Of a stretch of 64,000 bases of DNA, positions 9,145-18,335 are shown one piece after another; position 1 is the stretch's first letter; each line of letters opens with the position of its first letter. Source of the DNA: Closterium sp. NIES-65 (lineage: Eukaryota; Streptophyta; Zygnematophyceae; Desmidiales; Closteriaceae); NCBI GenBank assembly GCA_948144175.1, contig CANXME010002181.1:2294001-2358000 (forward strand), given 5' to 3'. The translations under genes and the position numbers were made by a program. The notes under the pieces are model-generated. The model had not been told where the DNA came from and did no database searches. It saw nothing but the letters and a program-made list of their open reading frames with translations.

Positions 9145-10203
9145 GGACTACTCTTGCGGCACTTGCGTCCGCGCCTTCTACTGCTGACTTGCCGACACTT
9201 CGCTGCCGCTATTCTACATCCTCGTGTACGTCGACGACTTGGTCTTTGCCACTGCTGACACTGAGGCTCTCGCCCACGTGAATTCGGAGCTGCAGAAGAG
9301 ACACGCGTGCACAGACCTGGGTGAACTGCGCAGCTACCTTGGCTTGCGGATCACCTGGGACAGAGCACGCCGCACCATCACACTGACTCAGTCACACATG
9401 GTGCACCAGGTCCTTCAGCGCTTCGGCTTCACCTGGTCCTCAGCACAGGTCACTCCTCTGGCTATAGGTCACTCGCTCTTAGCTCTGCCTTCGGATGAGT
9501 CCGTAGAGCCGAGTGGTCCTTACCCAGAGCTAGTTGGTTGCCTCATATACCTGATGACTTGCACTTGTCCTGACCTAGCGTACCCTCTTGGCCTTCTGGC
9601 CCGCTATGTGACTCCTGGCAGGCACCGAAAGGTGCACTGGGATGCTGCAAAGAGGGTATTGCGCTACTTGCGCAGTATGTGGGCATGGGGCTCGTGCTTG
9701 GAGGAAGGAGCTCAATTGTTCTCACTGGGCACTCAGACGCTTCTTGGATTGACGACCAGGCTACTCAGCGGTCGTCACAGGGTTACACCTTCAGCCTTGG
9801 CTCTGGCTCAGTGTCGTGGCGTTCTACGCGTTCATCTTGAGTTCTCAGCTCCAGTTGTGAGGCTGAGATTTACGCCGCAGCCATGGCTGCACAGGAGTTA
9901 CGCTGGCTCACCTACCTGCTGACCAACCTCTGAGAGCGGCCTCGTTCTCCTCCAGTGGTGTACGTCGACAACAAGGCTGCCATTGCCTTGTGTGAGGAGC
10001 ACAGACTGGAGCACAGAACAAAGCACATCGCTCTACGTTACTTTCTGGCTCAAGAGCTGCAGCAGCCCGGTCAGCTTCGTCTGCGTTACGTGGCCACTCA
10101 GGCCAACACTGCTGATATATTCACTAAGGCACTTCAGCTTGGTGATCATCAGCAATTCTGTACTTTGTTAGGGCTTGTGCCCACTTTGCCTCACTTGCTG
10201 TAG
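9145..10203 (+). pseudogene. Copia-1 RT C-terminal half and RNase H, frameshifted
   Basis: RT resumes in another frame with YVDDLVFATAD (YVDD near 9228-9239) and runs to 9922. A second deletion near 9190 removes about 16 bp found in sister copies. RNase H is split again: the first part is scrambled near 9690-9900, and the last part reads VYVDNKAAIALC and LRYVATQANTADIFTKAL (9955-10203), ending at a natural TAG. No active RT/RNase H could be made. Confidence 0.85.
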
Positions 10204-10431
10204 ACCTTGCCTGTACTGTGATCTATATACTTATACCTGCATGCTTGTACTGCTAGGTAGAGATCACTATGATGTTTGTGATGCATATTTGCCTCTGCAT
10301 ATGAACTGGCCTTGTGGCTCTTTGCTTGTGCTCAGTGTATGTGGTGACTTTGTGATCCACCTTGAGCTTGCATTCTCTTTCTTGACTGGTCTTGTGACCC
10401 CTTGCTCTACCCCACTTAGCATATGGGGGTG

Positions 10432-10560
10432 TGTCAAACATTATATATGTTATTGTTGCGTAGGCTATAGAGGGTTAGCCTTTACGGGGTATATCATTCT
10501 AAGGTTTGCTACTTGTATCACCCAATGTTCATAGTTCAACCACTTGTTCATTCTGACACA
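10432..10560 (+). repeat. Copia-1 3' LTR (129 bp)
   Basis: Starts TGTCAAACATT directly after the polypurine tract ATATGGGGGTG and ends TTCTGACACA. It aligns with the other short LTRs here (shared TAGGCTATAG and ACTTGTA blocks). No partner LTR is present. Confidence 0.85.
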
Positions 10561-11194
10561 TGCGACCCGCATCTGTCTGAACAAGATCTAGGCGTTTCCT
10601 ATTTTTCCCGCTGAAATCCTATTATCTCTTATTTATCTTCGCTAAGGCGCCACGTGGCGTAGCCATGTTTCACGTGGTAACTTGCCAGATACAAAAAATA
10701 GTGTGGGGTTTGGAGCAGTCCACTTTTGCAGATGTAGGACGAACCTTGAGAGGCGGCAAACGGAACACATCAGACTGGAGAAACCACGGTGAGACACGTC
10801 AGAAAGATGAAGGAGATGAGCAGAGGTATGCGTCTCGTGCCCTCCATTGCCATGGTGTAACGAGTTTCCTAAGGAAACCCAAGCAGGGTGGTAGTAGCTG
10901 TGATGTTCAACAGAAGCGCGTGAATATCCGTAGCCGGTTAAACAAAAATCTACTGTTACTAGGAGTGCACACAACGTCAACTAGTAGTAATGAGGAATCT
11001 AAGGAGAGGAAGCAGATTCTCTGGAAAAACAAGAAAAGACTGGGGAGGTGAGGACGCGGCACCTCTTTTCATTTTGTCAGGATTGATCGTGGGAGGGGAT
11101 CGATGTGTCGCTTGTACAGTGTATTGGCGACATCGCCAATGCTTGGTATCCGTTTTTCGCTGCACGTCGAGAATATAGGATTGGTGGCACATGC
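10561..11194. other. Unassigned spacer between Copia-1 and Copia-2
   Basis: This 634-bp stretch has no recognisable domain. A 128-codon frame on the plus strand (10665-11051) is rich in Lys, Arg and Ser and matches nothing I recognise. It probably arises by chance or from an old element. It does not continue the N1 reading frame found on the other side of Copia-2. Confidence 0.4.
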
Positions 11195-11320
11195 TGTCAG
11201 ATTTATATGACATAGCTACTGTAGGCTATACTGGGGTAGCACATATGGGGTACAGTTTTCTAGGGTTTGTACTTGTACCCAACATTCCCTTACTCATTCT
11301 CATTCCTCATAATTTTCACA
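11195..11320 (+). repeat. Copia-2 5' LTR (126 bp)
   Basis: Begins TGTCAGATTTATATG and ends AATTTTCACA, directly before the primer binding site. It is very short for an LTR. It carries the family motifs TAGGCTATA, CATATGGGGTA and TACTTGTACCCA. Confidence 0.93.
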
Positions 11321-11360
11321 TGGTATAGAGCGGGTTCCCTCATGGGAACGCTTCCTAGGG
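11321..11360 (+). promoter_or_regulatory. Copia-2 primer binding site and leader hairpin
   Basis: TGGTATAGAGC abuts the LTR and matches the plant initiator-tRNA-type PBS (TGGTATCAGAGC) with one base missing. It is followed by a perfect hairpin, GTTCCC-TCAT-GGGAAC (11334-11349), and a GGGCCC palindrome. The same arrangement is present in Copia-3, -5, -6 and -7. Confidence 0.8.
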
Positions 11361-11394
11361 CCCACCCAATCGAATATTTCTTTCCTGCCCGGAG

Positions 11395-11870
11395 CGCGCT
11401 TCGCTCCTCCCCGAGTCGCGCCCCGCGTGCCCTACCTACCGTCGCGCCCACTCTAGGCCCCTTACGGCCCCTTCGCGTCGCCCTTAGCGGCCCCTCTAAC
11501 GACCCTTCCAGCTGCCCTTACGGCCCCTCGCTTCGCCCTTACGGCCCCTCGCGCCGCCCTGTCGGTCCCTCGCGCCGCCCTTACAGCCCCCCTACGGCCC
11601 GTCGCTGCCCTCCGCGGCCCCTCGCGCCGCCCTTCACGGCCCGTCGCCGCCCTTCGCGGCTCCTCGCGCCGCCCTTACGGCCTGTCGCCGACCTCCGCGG
11701 CCCCTTGCGCCGCCCTTCACGGCCCGTCGCCGCCCTTCGCGGCCCCTCGCGCCGCCCTAACGCCCCGTTGCCGACCTCCGCGGCCCCTCGTGCCGCCCTT
11801 CACGACCCGTCCGCCGCCCTTCGCGGCCTCTCTCGGCCCACCGTCGCCGCCCGAGCCGCCGTTGCCGCCA
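11395..11870 (+). repeat. Copia-2 GC-rich leader repeats
   Basis: Degenerate units of about 20 bp built on CGGCCCCTCGCGCCGCCCTT, filling most of the untranslated leader between PBS and gag. They leave long stop-free frames on both strands that look compositional rather than coding. Confidence 0.8.
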
Positions 11871-12140
11871 AGCCTCCCGAGCTGCTGTTGCTGCCGAGCC
11901 GCCCGAGCCGCCGTTGCCGCCGAGCCGCCCGCGCCGCCGTTGCCGCCGAGCCGCCCGAGGCGCCGTTGCTGCCGAGTCGCTGGTACCGCCGAGCCGCCCT
12001 GTCCGCTACACCCTGTCACTGCGGTCGCGGCGTCGTTCCTGCTGGCGAGCCTCGGTCCTTCTCGCCTGCCCGGTAAGAGCAGCACCTCTGCCACTGCACT
12101 GCCCTTAGCCTGCTGCTCGCGATGCTAGTCTACTGCTGTG

Positions 12141-13391
12141 ATGGCTACCCCCAGTGTCCTCGCTTTTGACGCTGAGGGTCGGGCCATTGACTTTGACGTC
12201 TGGGTAGATGACCTGCAGCTTTTCCTACACTGCAATAGGGCAGACGGTCTCTCCCTCTTTGACCTCACTTCTGGTGCCTCTCCTGCCCCTGCTGCTGATG
12301 CTGACGCCACTGTTCGCTCACAGTGGGCCACACGCGATGCTGCTGCACGTCTTGCTGTGCGTCGCCACTTGCCTACCTCTGAGCGTGCGCACTTTAGCCA
12401 GTACAAGAGTGCTAAGACCTTGTACGACGCTGTAGTTGCATGCTACTCTTCCCCTGCCACTGCTGCACTTAGCCGCCTCATCCTACCGTACCTCTTCCCT
12501 GACCTCGCAGCTTTTCCCACAGTCGATGACCTCATTACGCACCTTCGCACTAGTGACATTCGCTACCGCGCTGCCCTTCCTGCTGAGTTCTGCGCCAAGA
12601 ACCCCCCCCCCCCCCCTATGTACATCACCCTCTACTACATAGTCACCCAGCTCCCTGACACCCTTCGCCCGGTCAGGGACCACTTTCTCTCTGTTTGCCC
12701 CACCAACCTCACCGTTGACCTCCTCGAGGAGCGCCTCCTAGCAGCAGAGAAGAGCATAGTCGCTATAGGAGCTTCGCGTGGTGACCCTCGCGCCCCTGAC
12801 TTTGAGGGGTGCTCCCCCTCTCCTCTCTTGCCCTCTGTTGCCTCTGCTGTTGCGGCCAACCTCGTTGGTCTTGAGTCGGTCGGTGCGGCGTCTACCCCTA
12901 GCGGGAGACGCCGCCCTGGCAAGGGCAAGGGGGGCAAGGGCGCTCGAGGAGCTAGCGGGGGCGGTGGAGGCGGCGGTGGAGGCGGCGGAGGGGGTGGGGG
13001 TGGCGGTGGGGATGGTGGCGGGGGTGGAGGTGTTGGGGGCGGCAGTGGAGGTGGAGGCGGCGGCGGAGGTGGCGGTGGGAGCGGAGGTGGCGGAGGTGGC
13101 GGCGGTGGAGGAGGCGGCGGCGGAGGAGGTGGAGCAGGTGGGGGTGGCGCTGCACAGAGGGTCGGCTCCGGTGGTGGTCAACGCCAGCAGCAGCAGCAAC
13201 AGCAGCAGCGCACTCGTGAGCTCCCCCCCCCTCAGCAGCTTCTTGAGTGGTACGCTGCACGCCAGCAGGGTGGGGGTACTGGTCCGTGCACCTACGTCCT
13301 ACGCACCGGCGACCGCGCGGGTGAGCGGTGCGGGGGTGCGCACTCCACCCAGCGCTGCTTTGGCCGCCTGACGGACGCTTGGCGTCACTAG
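12141..13391 (+). CDS. Copia-2 Gag
   Basis: The ATG at 12141 starts MATPSVLAFDAEG, as in Copia-3. Residues 1-250 form the copia Gag capsid-like region (VWVDDLQLFL, LTSERAHFSQYKSAKTLYD-type helices). A long Gly tract (about 12950-13140) replaces the usual basic spacer. A poly-Gln and LLEWYAARQQ stretch leads to a Cys/His cluster, C-x13-C-x3-H-x4-C (codons at 13287, 13329, 13341, 13356), in the place of the normal CCHC knuckle. The frame ends at TAG 13389, where Copia-3 and Copia-5 read CAG, so Gag and protease were ancestrally one frame. A 15-C run at 12602-12616 encodes prolines. Confidence 0.88.
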   Translation: MATPSVLAFDAEGRAIDFDVWVDDLQLFLHCNRADGLSLFDLTSGASPAPAADADATVRSQWATRDAAARLAVRRHLPTSERAHFSQYKSAKTLYDAVVACYSSPATAALSRLILPYLFPDLAAFPTVDDLITHLRTSDIRYRAALPAEFCAKNPPPPPMYITLYYIVTQLPDTLRPVRDHFLSVCPTNLTVDLLEERLLAAEKSIVAIGASRGDPRAPDFEGCSPSPLLPSVASAVAANLVGLESVGAASTPSGRRRPGKGKGGKGARGASGGGGGGGGGGGGGGGGGGDGGGGGGVGGGSGGGGGGGGGGGSGGGGGGGGGGGGGGGGGAGGGGAAQRVGSGGGQRQQQQQQQQRTRELPPPQQLLEWYAARQQGGGTGPCTYVLRTGDRAGERCGGAHSTQRCFGRLTDAWRH

Positions 13392-14308
13392 TTCCCTGAG
13401 GCCACTGAGATCCCTCGCTGGGGCGAGCTGTCTAGGGCGGGAGTAGCTATCTTTGACCTTGACTTTGATGCTATTCTTGCTGCCATGTATGTTGTGACTA
13501 TTACTCATGACGGTGACTGTTACCGGTGTTCTCCGCCCGACCCGGGCATTGGGACTGCTGCTCTAGGTACTGGTGAGGCTGCTGCTCTAGGTGCTAGTGC
13601 GTCTGCTTCCTCAGGTGCTGGTGAGTCTACTCTCTCAGGTACTGCGTCGGCTTCGGCCTCCCACACCTTCACCCTTGACTCGGGGGCTTCTCGCTCCTTT
13701 CGAGACTGCACCACCCTCACGCCGCTTGGTCGGCCAGTTGCAGTCTCTCTGGCAGACCCCTCTGGGGGTCCTGTCCTTGCTCACTTCTCCACTGTCCTCC
13801 CGTGTCCGGCGGCCCCCTCTGGCACCCTGTCTGGTCTTTACCTCCCCTCGTTCTCTACGAACTTGGTGAGTGGTGCTGACCTACAGGATGTGGGGGTTCA
13901 CCAGTTCACTCCTGCGAGCCAGCGGGTGACCCACTGCACGGACGCTCGGACGGGTCGGCACTTGGCCACGTTTACACGTCGGTCGGGGTCAAGCCTGTAC
14001 ATACTGACTACTGAGTCTCCTCCAGTCAGTGCGTCTGGTCAAGTAGCTGCGTCGGGTCAGGTGTTTGCTGCAGCGTCCAGGTCTGGTCCAGAGTCTGCCC
14101 CCTGCTCGTGTCGCCTCCTATCTCACGAGACACTCCTTTGGCACCACCGCCTTGGTCACCCCTCCCTGCCTCGTCTCCAAGGCATGGCTTCCCGTATCCT
14201 TGTCTCTGGTCTTCCCCTGTCCCTCCCTCCCCTTCCTCCGGGGCCTGCCCCTACCTGCGTCCCCTGTGTCGAGGGGCGACAGCGGGCTGCCCCTCACTCC
14301 TCCCAGTT
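13392..14308 (+). CDS. Copia-2 protease and GAG-pre-integrase
   Basis: Continues the Gag frame after TAG 13389. It shows AIFDLDFDAILAAMY, the GDCYRC stretch, the protease signature LDSGAS (about 13677-13694), and LWHHRLGHPSLPRLQGM with CVPC completing the HH-CC site. One residue is missing after the protease motif (SRSFRD against SRSFFRD in sisters), a 3-nt deletion. The frame is lost near 14308, where 7 nt present in sister copies (TCCTCCG) are deleted just before the integrase core. Confidence 0.86.
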
Positions 14309-15588
14309 ACAGAGGCCCCGCTGCAGACGCTTCACATGGACGTGTGGGGCCCCGCCCGCGTGCGTGGACAGGGTCACGAGCGCTACTTCCTATTGGTGGT
14401 TGACGACTACTCGCGTTACACCACAGTCTTCCCCTTGCGCAGCAAGGGTGATGTCACTGAGGTGTTGATCGACTGGATCCGCGCAGCTCGTCTCCATCTG
14501 AGGCAGAGCTTCGGCTCGGACTTTCCTGTTCTGCGTCTGCACTCTGACAGAGGCGGAGAGTTCTCCTCAGGCATTCTGCGAGCCTACTGTCGTGCACGAG
14601 GCATCCGCCAGACCTTCACGCTTCCGGGCTCTCCACAGCAAAATGGGATTGCTGAGTGCCGCATTGGCATGGTCATGGACGTCGCCCGTACGTCCATGAT
14701 GCATATAGGTGCCCCCCATTTTCTGTGGCCGTTTACGGTTCGGTATGCGGCGCATCAGATCAACCTTCACCCCAGGGTCTCCATGCCGGAGACCTCCCAA
14801 GCTTTGCTGTGGACGGGGAAGGCTGGCGATGCGTGTGCGTTCCGTGTCTGGGGATCTTGGGCGTTTGTCCGCGACTTGTCTGCGGACAAGCTCTCCCCTC
14901 GTGCTGCTCCCTGCGTCTTCCTTGGCTTCCCCCCTGACGCGCCCGGGTGGCAGTTCTACCACCCCACCTCGCGCCGTGTTCTGTCCTCCCAGGACGTCAT
15001 GTTTGACGAGTCGGTCCCCTACTACCGTCTCTTCCCCTACCGCACTCCGTCCCTCCCCCCGCCACCGCTCTTCCTTGTGCCAGGCCCCCCCCCGGTAGAC
15101 CCCCTTCCCCCTCAGGGTCCTGCCCCTTTAGGTGTGTCCCAGGTAGACGCAGTCGAGCCTGTGGAGGTTGCTGGTGACTCTGGTGCTGCTGGGGGTACGG
15201 GGCTTGGGGGTGCTGAGCCTGGGGGTGCTGAGTCTGGGGGTGCTGAGCGTGGGGGTGCTGGGTCTGGGGGTGCTGATCCTGGGGGTGCTACGACTAGGGA
15301 TGCTGAGCCTGGGGGTGCTACGCTTGGAGGTGCTGAGCCTGGGGGTGCGGAGCCTGAGGGAGCTGGGCCTGCTCGTGTGGCATCTGGCGGTGTTGTGCCT
15401 GGAGGTTCTTCGGGTGCTTCATCTCGACGGGAGCCACTCTCTCCACAGGAGCTGCGCGAGTGGATTGCCCGGCGTTGGAGCCGTGCTACACGAGCTGGAG
15501 GTTCTTCGGCTGCTGAGGGTGCTGGTGCCGCGGGTCCCGGAGGTGCTCGTACTGGGAGTACTGGAGCTGCTGGGCCTCCGGTACGACT
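14309..15588 (+). CDS. Copia-2 integrase and glycine-rich linker
   Basis: DDE integrase with Asp in HMDVWGPARV, Asp in HSDRGGEFSS and Glu in PQQNGIAECR. The residue after that Glu is Cys where sisters have Arg. Copia-type C-terminal motifs (FRVWG, CVFLGFPPDAPGWQFYHPTSRRV) follow, then a GGAEP pentapeptide array and one LREW module (15447-15464). The frame differs from the upstream segment because of the deletion near 14308, and again from RT because of a deletion near 15585. Confidence 0.86.
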
Positions 15589-15744
15589 AGAGCTGGAGCT
15601 GCTGAGGGTGTTGGGGCTGAGGCTACTGCTGTCGGTCCTGGCGGCGGTCCTGCTGGGGGTGCTACTGGTGCTACTGGAGGTACTGGAGCGGGAGGTGCTG
15701 CTGGCACTGGTGCCACCACTGGGGGTACTGGTGCTGTCCCTGCT

Positions 15745-17259
15745 GTGTCTGGAGTCGCTGCGCGGCCTCGACCGTACTTCGTTCCGCTCCTTGAGCAGGT
15801 TCTTGGTCTCCCGCCTTCTACTAGTCCTCCTCCTCCCTTAGAGTGTCCACAGCTTGTCCCGTCACAGTTACAGTTACAGCCTGCCTCCCCACTGCCTGCT
15901 CCTTCTCCCTACACTGGTCCTACTGGAGGTCTTGCTGAGCGTCGTGAGCTTGCGTCTCGCCCTGCGTCGCCTGTCCGTGCTGCTCGCACTAGTGGTTCGC
16001 GTCAGCGTCCTCCTCCTGTCCCTGGCATGCACCGGATGTCTCTGCGTACGTCCACTTCTCCTCTCCGTGCCCCTTTGCCTTCTCCTCCTGAGTCCTCTCT
16101 TCCTGCTCTTCCCGACCCGGAGTCGGACTCTCTTCATGATGCCAGTCCTACTATCACGCGTCTCCTTGCTACTGTTGTCACTGACCCTTCCTTTGAGTCC
16201 ACTGCTGCGTCTGCCCTAGTTGCCGAGCTCGTCGACTTTGCTGCTCGCTGTCTTATAGACTACGCTGCTCTTCTTGTTGCTGAGTCAGAGTCTGTCTGTC
16301 CTCCGTCCATCGGGGGTGAGTGTGCCCTTGGCACGGACGTCCTTGAGGACAGGCAGGAGGAGTTCCAGTGTTTGGCTGCTGCTTCACCTCATCTCGTGTC
16401 CGTACTGCTTACCCCTGAGGGACACCCGGATGCACTTGACATCCCGACTCCGCGCTCTTACGCGGAGGCGATAGAGGGTCCCTACTCCTCTCAGTGGCAG
16501 GCAGCTATGGACACAGAGATGGCTTCCTGGAAGTCCACAGGCACCTACGTCGACGAGGTTCCCCCGCCCGGGGGGAACATCGTCAGTGGCATGTGGATTT
16601 TCAGGGTGAAGCGGCCGCTGGGTTCTCTGCCTGTCTTCAAGGCACGTTACGTGGCTCGTGGCTTCAGTCAGCGGCAGGGAGTTGACTACTTTCGGACCTT
16701 CTCTCCCACCCCAAAAATGACCACTCTTCGGGTACTGCTGCACATAGCTGCTCACCGTGACTACAAGCTGCACTCTCTTGACTTCAACACTGCTTTCTTG
16801 CAGGGCAGCCTGCACGAGGAGATCTGGCTGCGTCGCCCACCTGGCTTCATTGGGTCTTTTCCTCCTGGCACCCAGTGGAGCCTCCGGCGGCCAGTCTACG
16901 GTCTCCGCCAGGCACCGCGTGAGTGGCACGACACACTGAGGACTACACTTGCGGCTCTTGGGTTTGCTCCCTCTACTGCCGACCCGTCACTGTTTCTGCG
17001 CACCGACACCTCTTTGCCGCCGTTCTACATCCTCGTGTACGTCGACGACTTGGTCTTTGCCACAGCTGACACTGCTGGACTAGCCCACGTGAAGTCCGAG
17101 CTGCAGAAGAGACACACGTGCACTGAGCTGGGTGAACTACGCAGCTACCTTGGCTTGCTGATCACTCGGGATAGAGCACGCCGCACCATTACCCTGGCTC
17201 AGTCACACATGGTGCAGCAGGTCCTTCAGCGCTTCGGCTTCACGTACTCCTCGCCTTAG
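15745..17259 (+). CDS. Copia-2 reverse transcriptase
   Basis: Copia RT with ARPRPYFVPLLEQVLGL at the start of the block, MASWKSTGTYVDEVPPPG, FRVKRPLGS, ARYVARGFSQRQGVDYFRTFSP, LDFNTAFLQGSLHEEIWLRRP, YGLRQAPREWHD, and YVDD near 17038-17049. All three catalytic Asp positions are present. TAG at 17257-17259 replaces the CAG seen in Copia-3 and Copia-5, cutting off the end of RT and RNase H. It is otherwise the most complete RT of this family here, along with Copia-3. Confidence 0.9.
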   Translation: MSGVAARPRPYFVPLLEQVLGLPPSTSPPPPLECPQLVPSQLQLQPASPLPAPSPYTGPTGGLAERRELASRPASPVRAARTSGSRQRPPPVPGMHRMSLRTSTSPLRAPLPSPPESSLPALPDPESDSLHDASPTITRLLATVVTDPSFESTAASALVAELVDFAARCLIDYAALLVAESESVCPPSIGGECALGTDVLEDRQEEFQCLAAASPHLVSVLLTPEGHPDALDIPTPRSYAEAIEGPYSSQWQAAMDTEMASWKSTGTYVDEVPPPGGNIVSGMWIFRVKRPLGSLPVFKARYVARGFSQRQGVDYFRTFSPTPKMTTLRVLLHIAAHRDYKLHSLDFNTAFLQGSLHEEIWLRRPPGFIGSFPPGTQWSLRRPVYGLRQAPREWHDTLRTTLAALGFAPSTADPSLFLRTDTSLPPFYILVYVDDLVFATADTAGLAHVKSELQKRHTCTELGELRSYLGLLITRDRARRTITLAQSHMVQQVLQRFGFTYSSP

Positions 17260-17990
17260 GCCACTCCTCTGCCTACTCGCCACTTGCTGTCAGCTCTGCC
17301 TTTGGATGAGTCCGTAGAGTCGAGTGGCCCGTACCCAGAGCTTGTTGGCTGCCTCATGTACCTGATGACCTGCACACGACCTGACCTTGCATACCCTCTT
17401 AGCATTCTCGCACGCTATGTTGCTCCTGGGAGACACAGACCGGAGCACATGGTTGCAGCGAAGAGGGTGTTGCGCTACCTGTGCAGTACGTCGGGCATGG
17501 GGCTTGTGCTTGGAGGGCAGAGTCTAGTGGTCCTCACTGGGCACGCGGACGCTTCTTGGGCTGACGACCAGGCTACGCAGCGGTCGTCACAGGGTTACAC
17601 CTTCAGCCTTGGTTTCGGCTCTGTTTCGTGGCGAGCTACCCGCTCGTCTTCTGTTCTCGGCTCCAGATGTGAGGCTGAGATCTACGCAGGGGCCATGGCC
17701 GCACAGGAGCTTCGCTGGCTCACCTACCTGCTGACTGACCTCGGAGAGCCGCCTCGTTCTCCTCCAGTGCTGTACGTAGACAACAAGGCCATGCTGGCCT
17801 TGTGTTGGGAGCAGAGACTGGAGCACAGAAGAAGCACATTGCTCTTTGCTACTTCCTTGCTCGGGAGCTACAGCAGCGTGGTCAGCTCCGCCTTGCGTAC
17901 GTGGCCTCTGAGGCCAACACTGCTGATCATCAGCGCTTCTGTACTCAGTTGGGTCTTGTACCTGCCTTGCCTCACTTGCTCACCCCTTGG
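17260..17990 (+). pseudogene. Copia-2 RT end and RNase H, broken
   Basis: In-frame continuation after TAG 17257: GHADASWADDQ, CEAEIYAGAMAAQELRWL and YVDNKAMLALC are RNase H motifs. Near 17828 a 1-nt deletion (AGAAGAAG where sisters have AGAACGAAG) shifts the frame. A further deletion removes the IFTKAL-type segment near 17920. The remaining HQRFCTQLGLVPALPHLL tail matches the C-termini of the other copies. Confidence 0.85.
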
Positions 17991-18209
17991 CCTTGTTTGT
18001 ACTGTTACATATATATATACACCTGCTCTTGCTTGTCTAGCCTTATATATATATATATATATATATGTAATCCTGCATGTGAACTGGCCTTGTGGCCTTG
18101 AACTTGTGCTCGGAATGTGTGGTGACTTTGTGATCCACCCTGTGCTTGCTTTGCTTTGCTTGACTGGTCTTGTCACCCCTTGTTCTCCCCCACTTTGCCT
18201 ATGGGGGTG

Positions 18210-18335
18210 TGTCAGATTTATATGACATAGCTACTGTAGGCTATAGTGGGGTAGCACATATGGGGTAGAGTTTTCGAGGGTTTGTACTTGTACCCAACAT
18301 TCCCTTATTCATTCTCATTCCTCAGAATTTTCACA
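18210..18335 (+). repeat. Copia-2 3' LTR (126 bp)
   Basis: Preceded by the polypurine tract TATGGGGGTG, it starts TGTCAGATTTATATG and ends TTTTCACA. It differs from the 5' LTR at five positions by eye. A (TA)n run of about 26 bp lies upstream in the 3' region (18041-18066). Confidence 0.93.

Larger units (their letters stand above)
5676..10560 (+). mobile_element. Copia-1: short-LTR Ty1/copia element, 5' truncated
   Basis: Order is protease, GAG-pre-integrase, integrase, linker, RT, RNase H, the Ty1/copia order. The 5' LTR, leader and gag are missing. The element begins mid-polyprotein at the Gypsy-1 tail duplicate and ends in a 129-bp 3' LTR. It is broken by CAG to TAG at 6760, a 28-bp deletion near 9032, a second deletion near 9190, and further frameshifts. 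Confidence 0.9.
11195..18335 (+). mobile_element. Copia-2: short-LTR Ty1/copia element with gag, decayed
   Basis: Bounded by two 126-bp LTRs that differ at five positions by eye (about 4%). It has PBS, GC-rich leader, gag, protease, integrase, linker, RT, RNase H and polypurine tract in copia order. Decay: CAG to TAG at 13389 and 17257, a 7-nt deletion near 14308, a frameshift near 15585, and deletions in RNase H. The right flank lies in the N1 non-LTR element. The flanks CATGC and CCATC do not form a target duplication. Confidence 0.92.

Noticed and set aside
11267..12076. 269-codon open frame through the Copia-2 leader
   Set aside because: It starts inside the LTR and consists of GC-rich repeats that leave every frame nearly stop-free; the real Gag start (MATPSVLAFD) is downstream and conserved.
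12950..13260. Antisense Ser/Thr/Ala- and His/Arg-rich frames opposite the Gly-rich Gag tract (also 29659-30327, 62982-63851)
   Set aside because: Shadows of the sense GGN-rich repeat; no independent features.
15590..15841. Leu/Val-rich hydrophobic stretch that looks like membrane segments (also in 38637-39632, 45127-45870, 62776-63882)
   Set aside because: Out-of-frame reading of the GGTGCT/CTGGTG repeats that encode the Gly/Ala linker.
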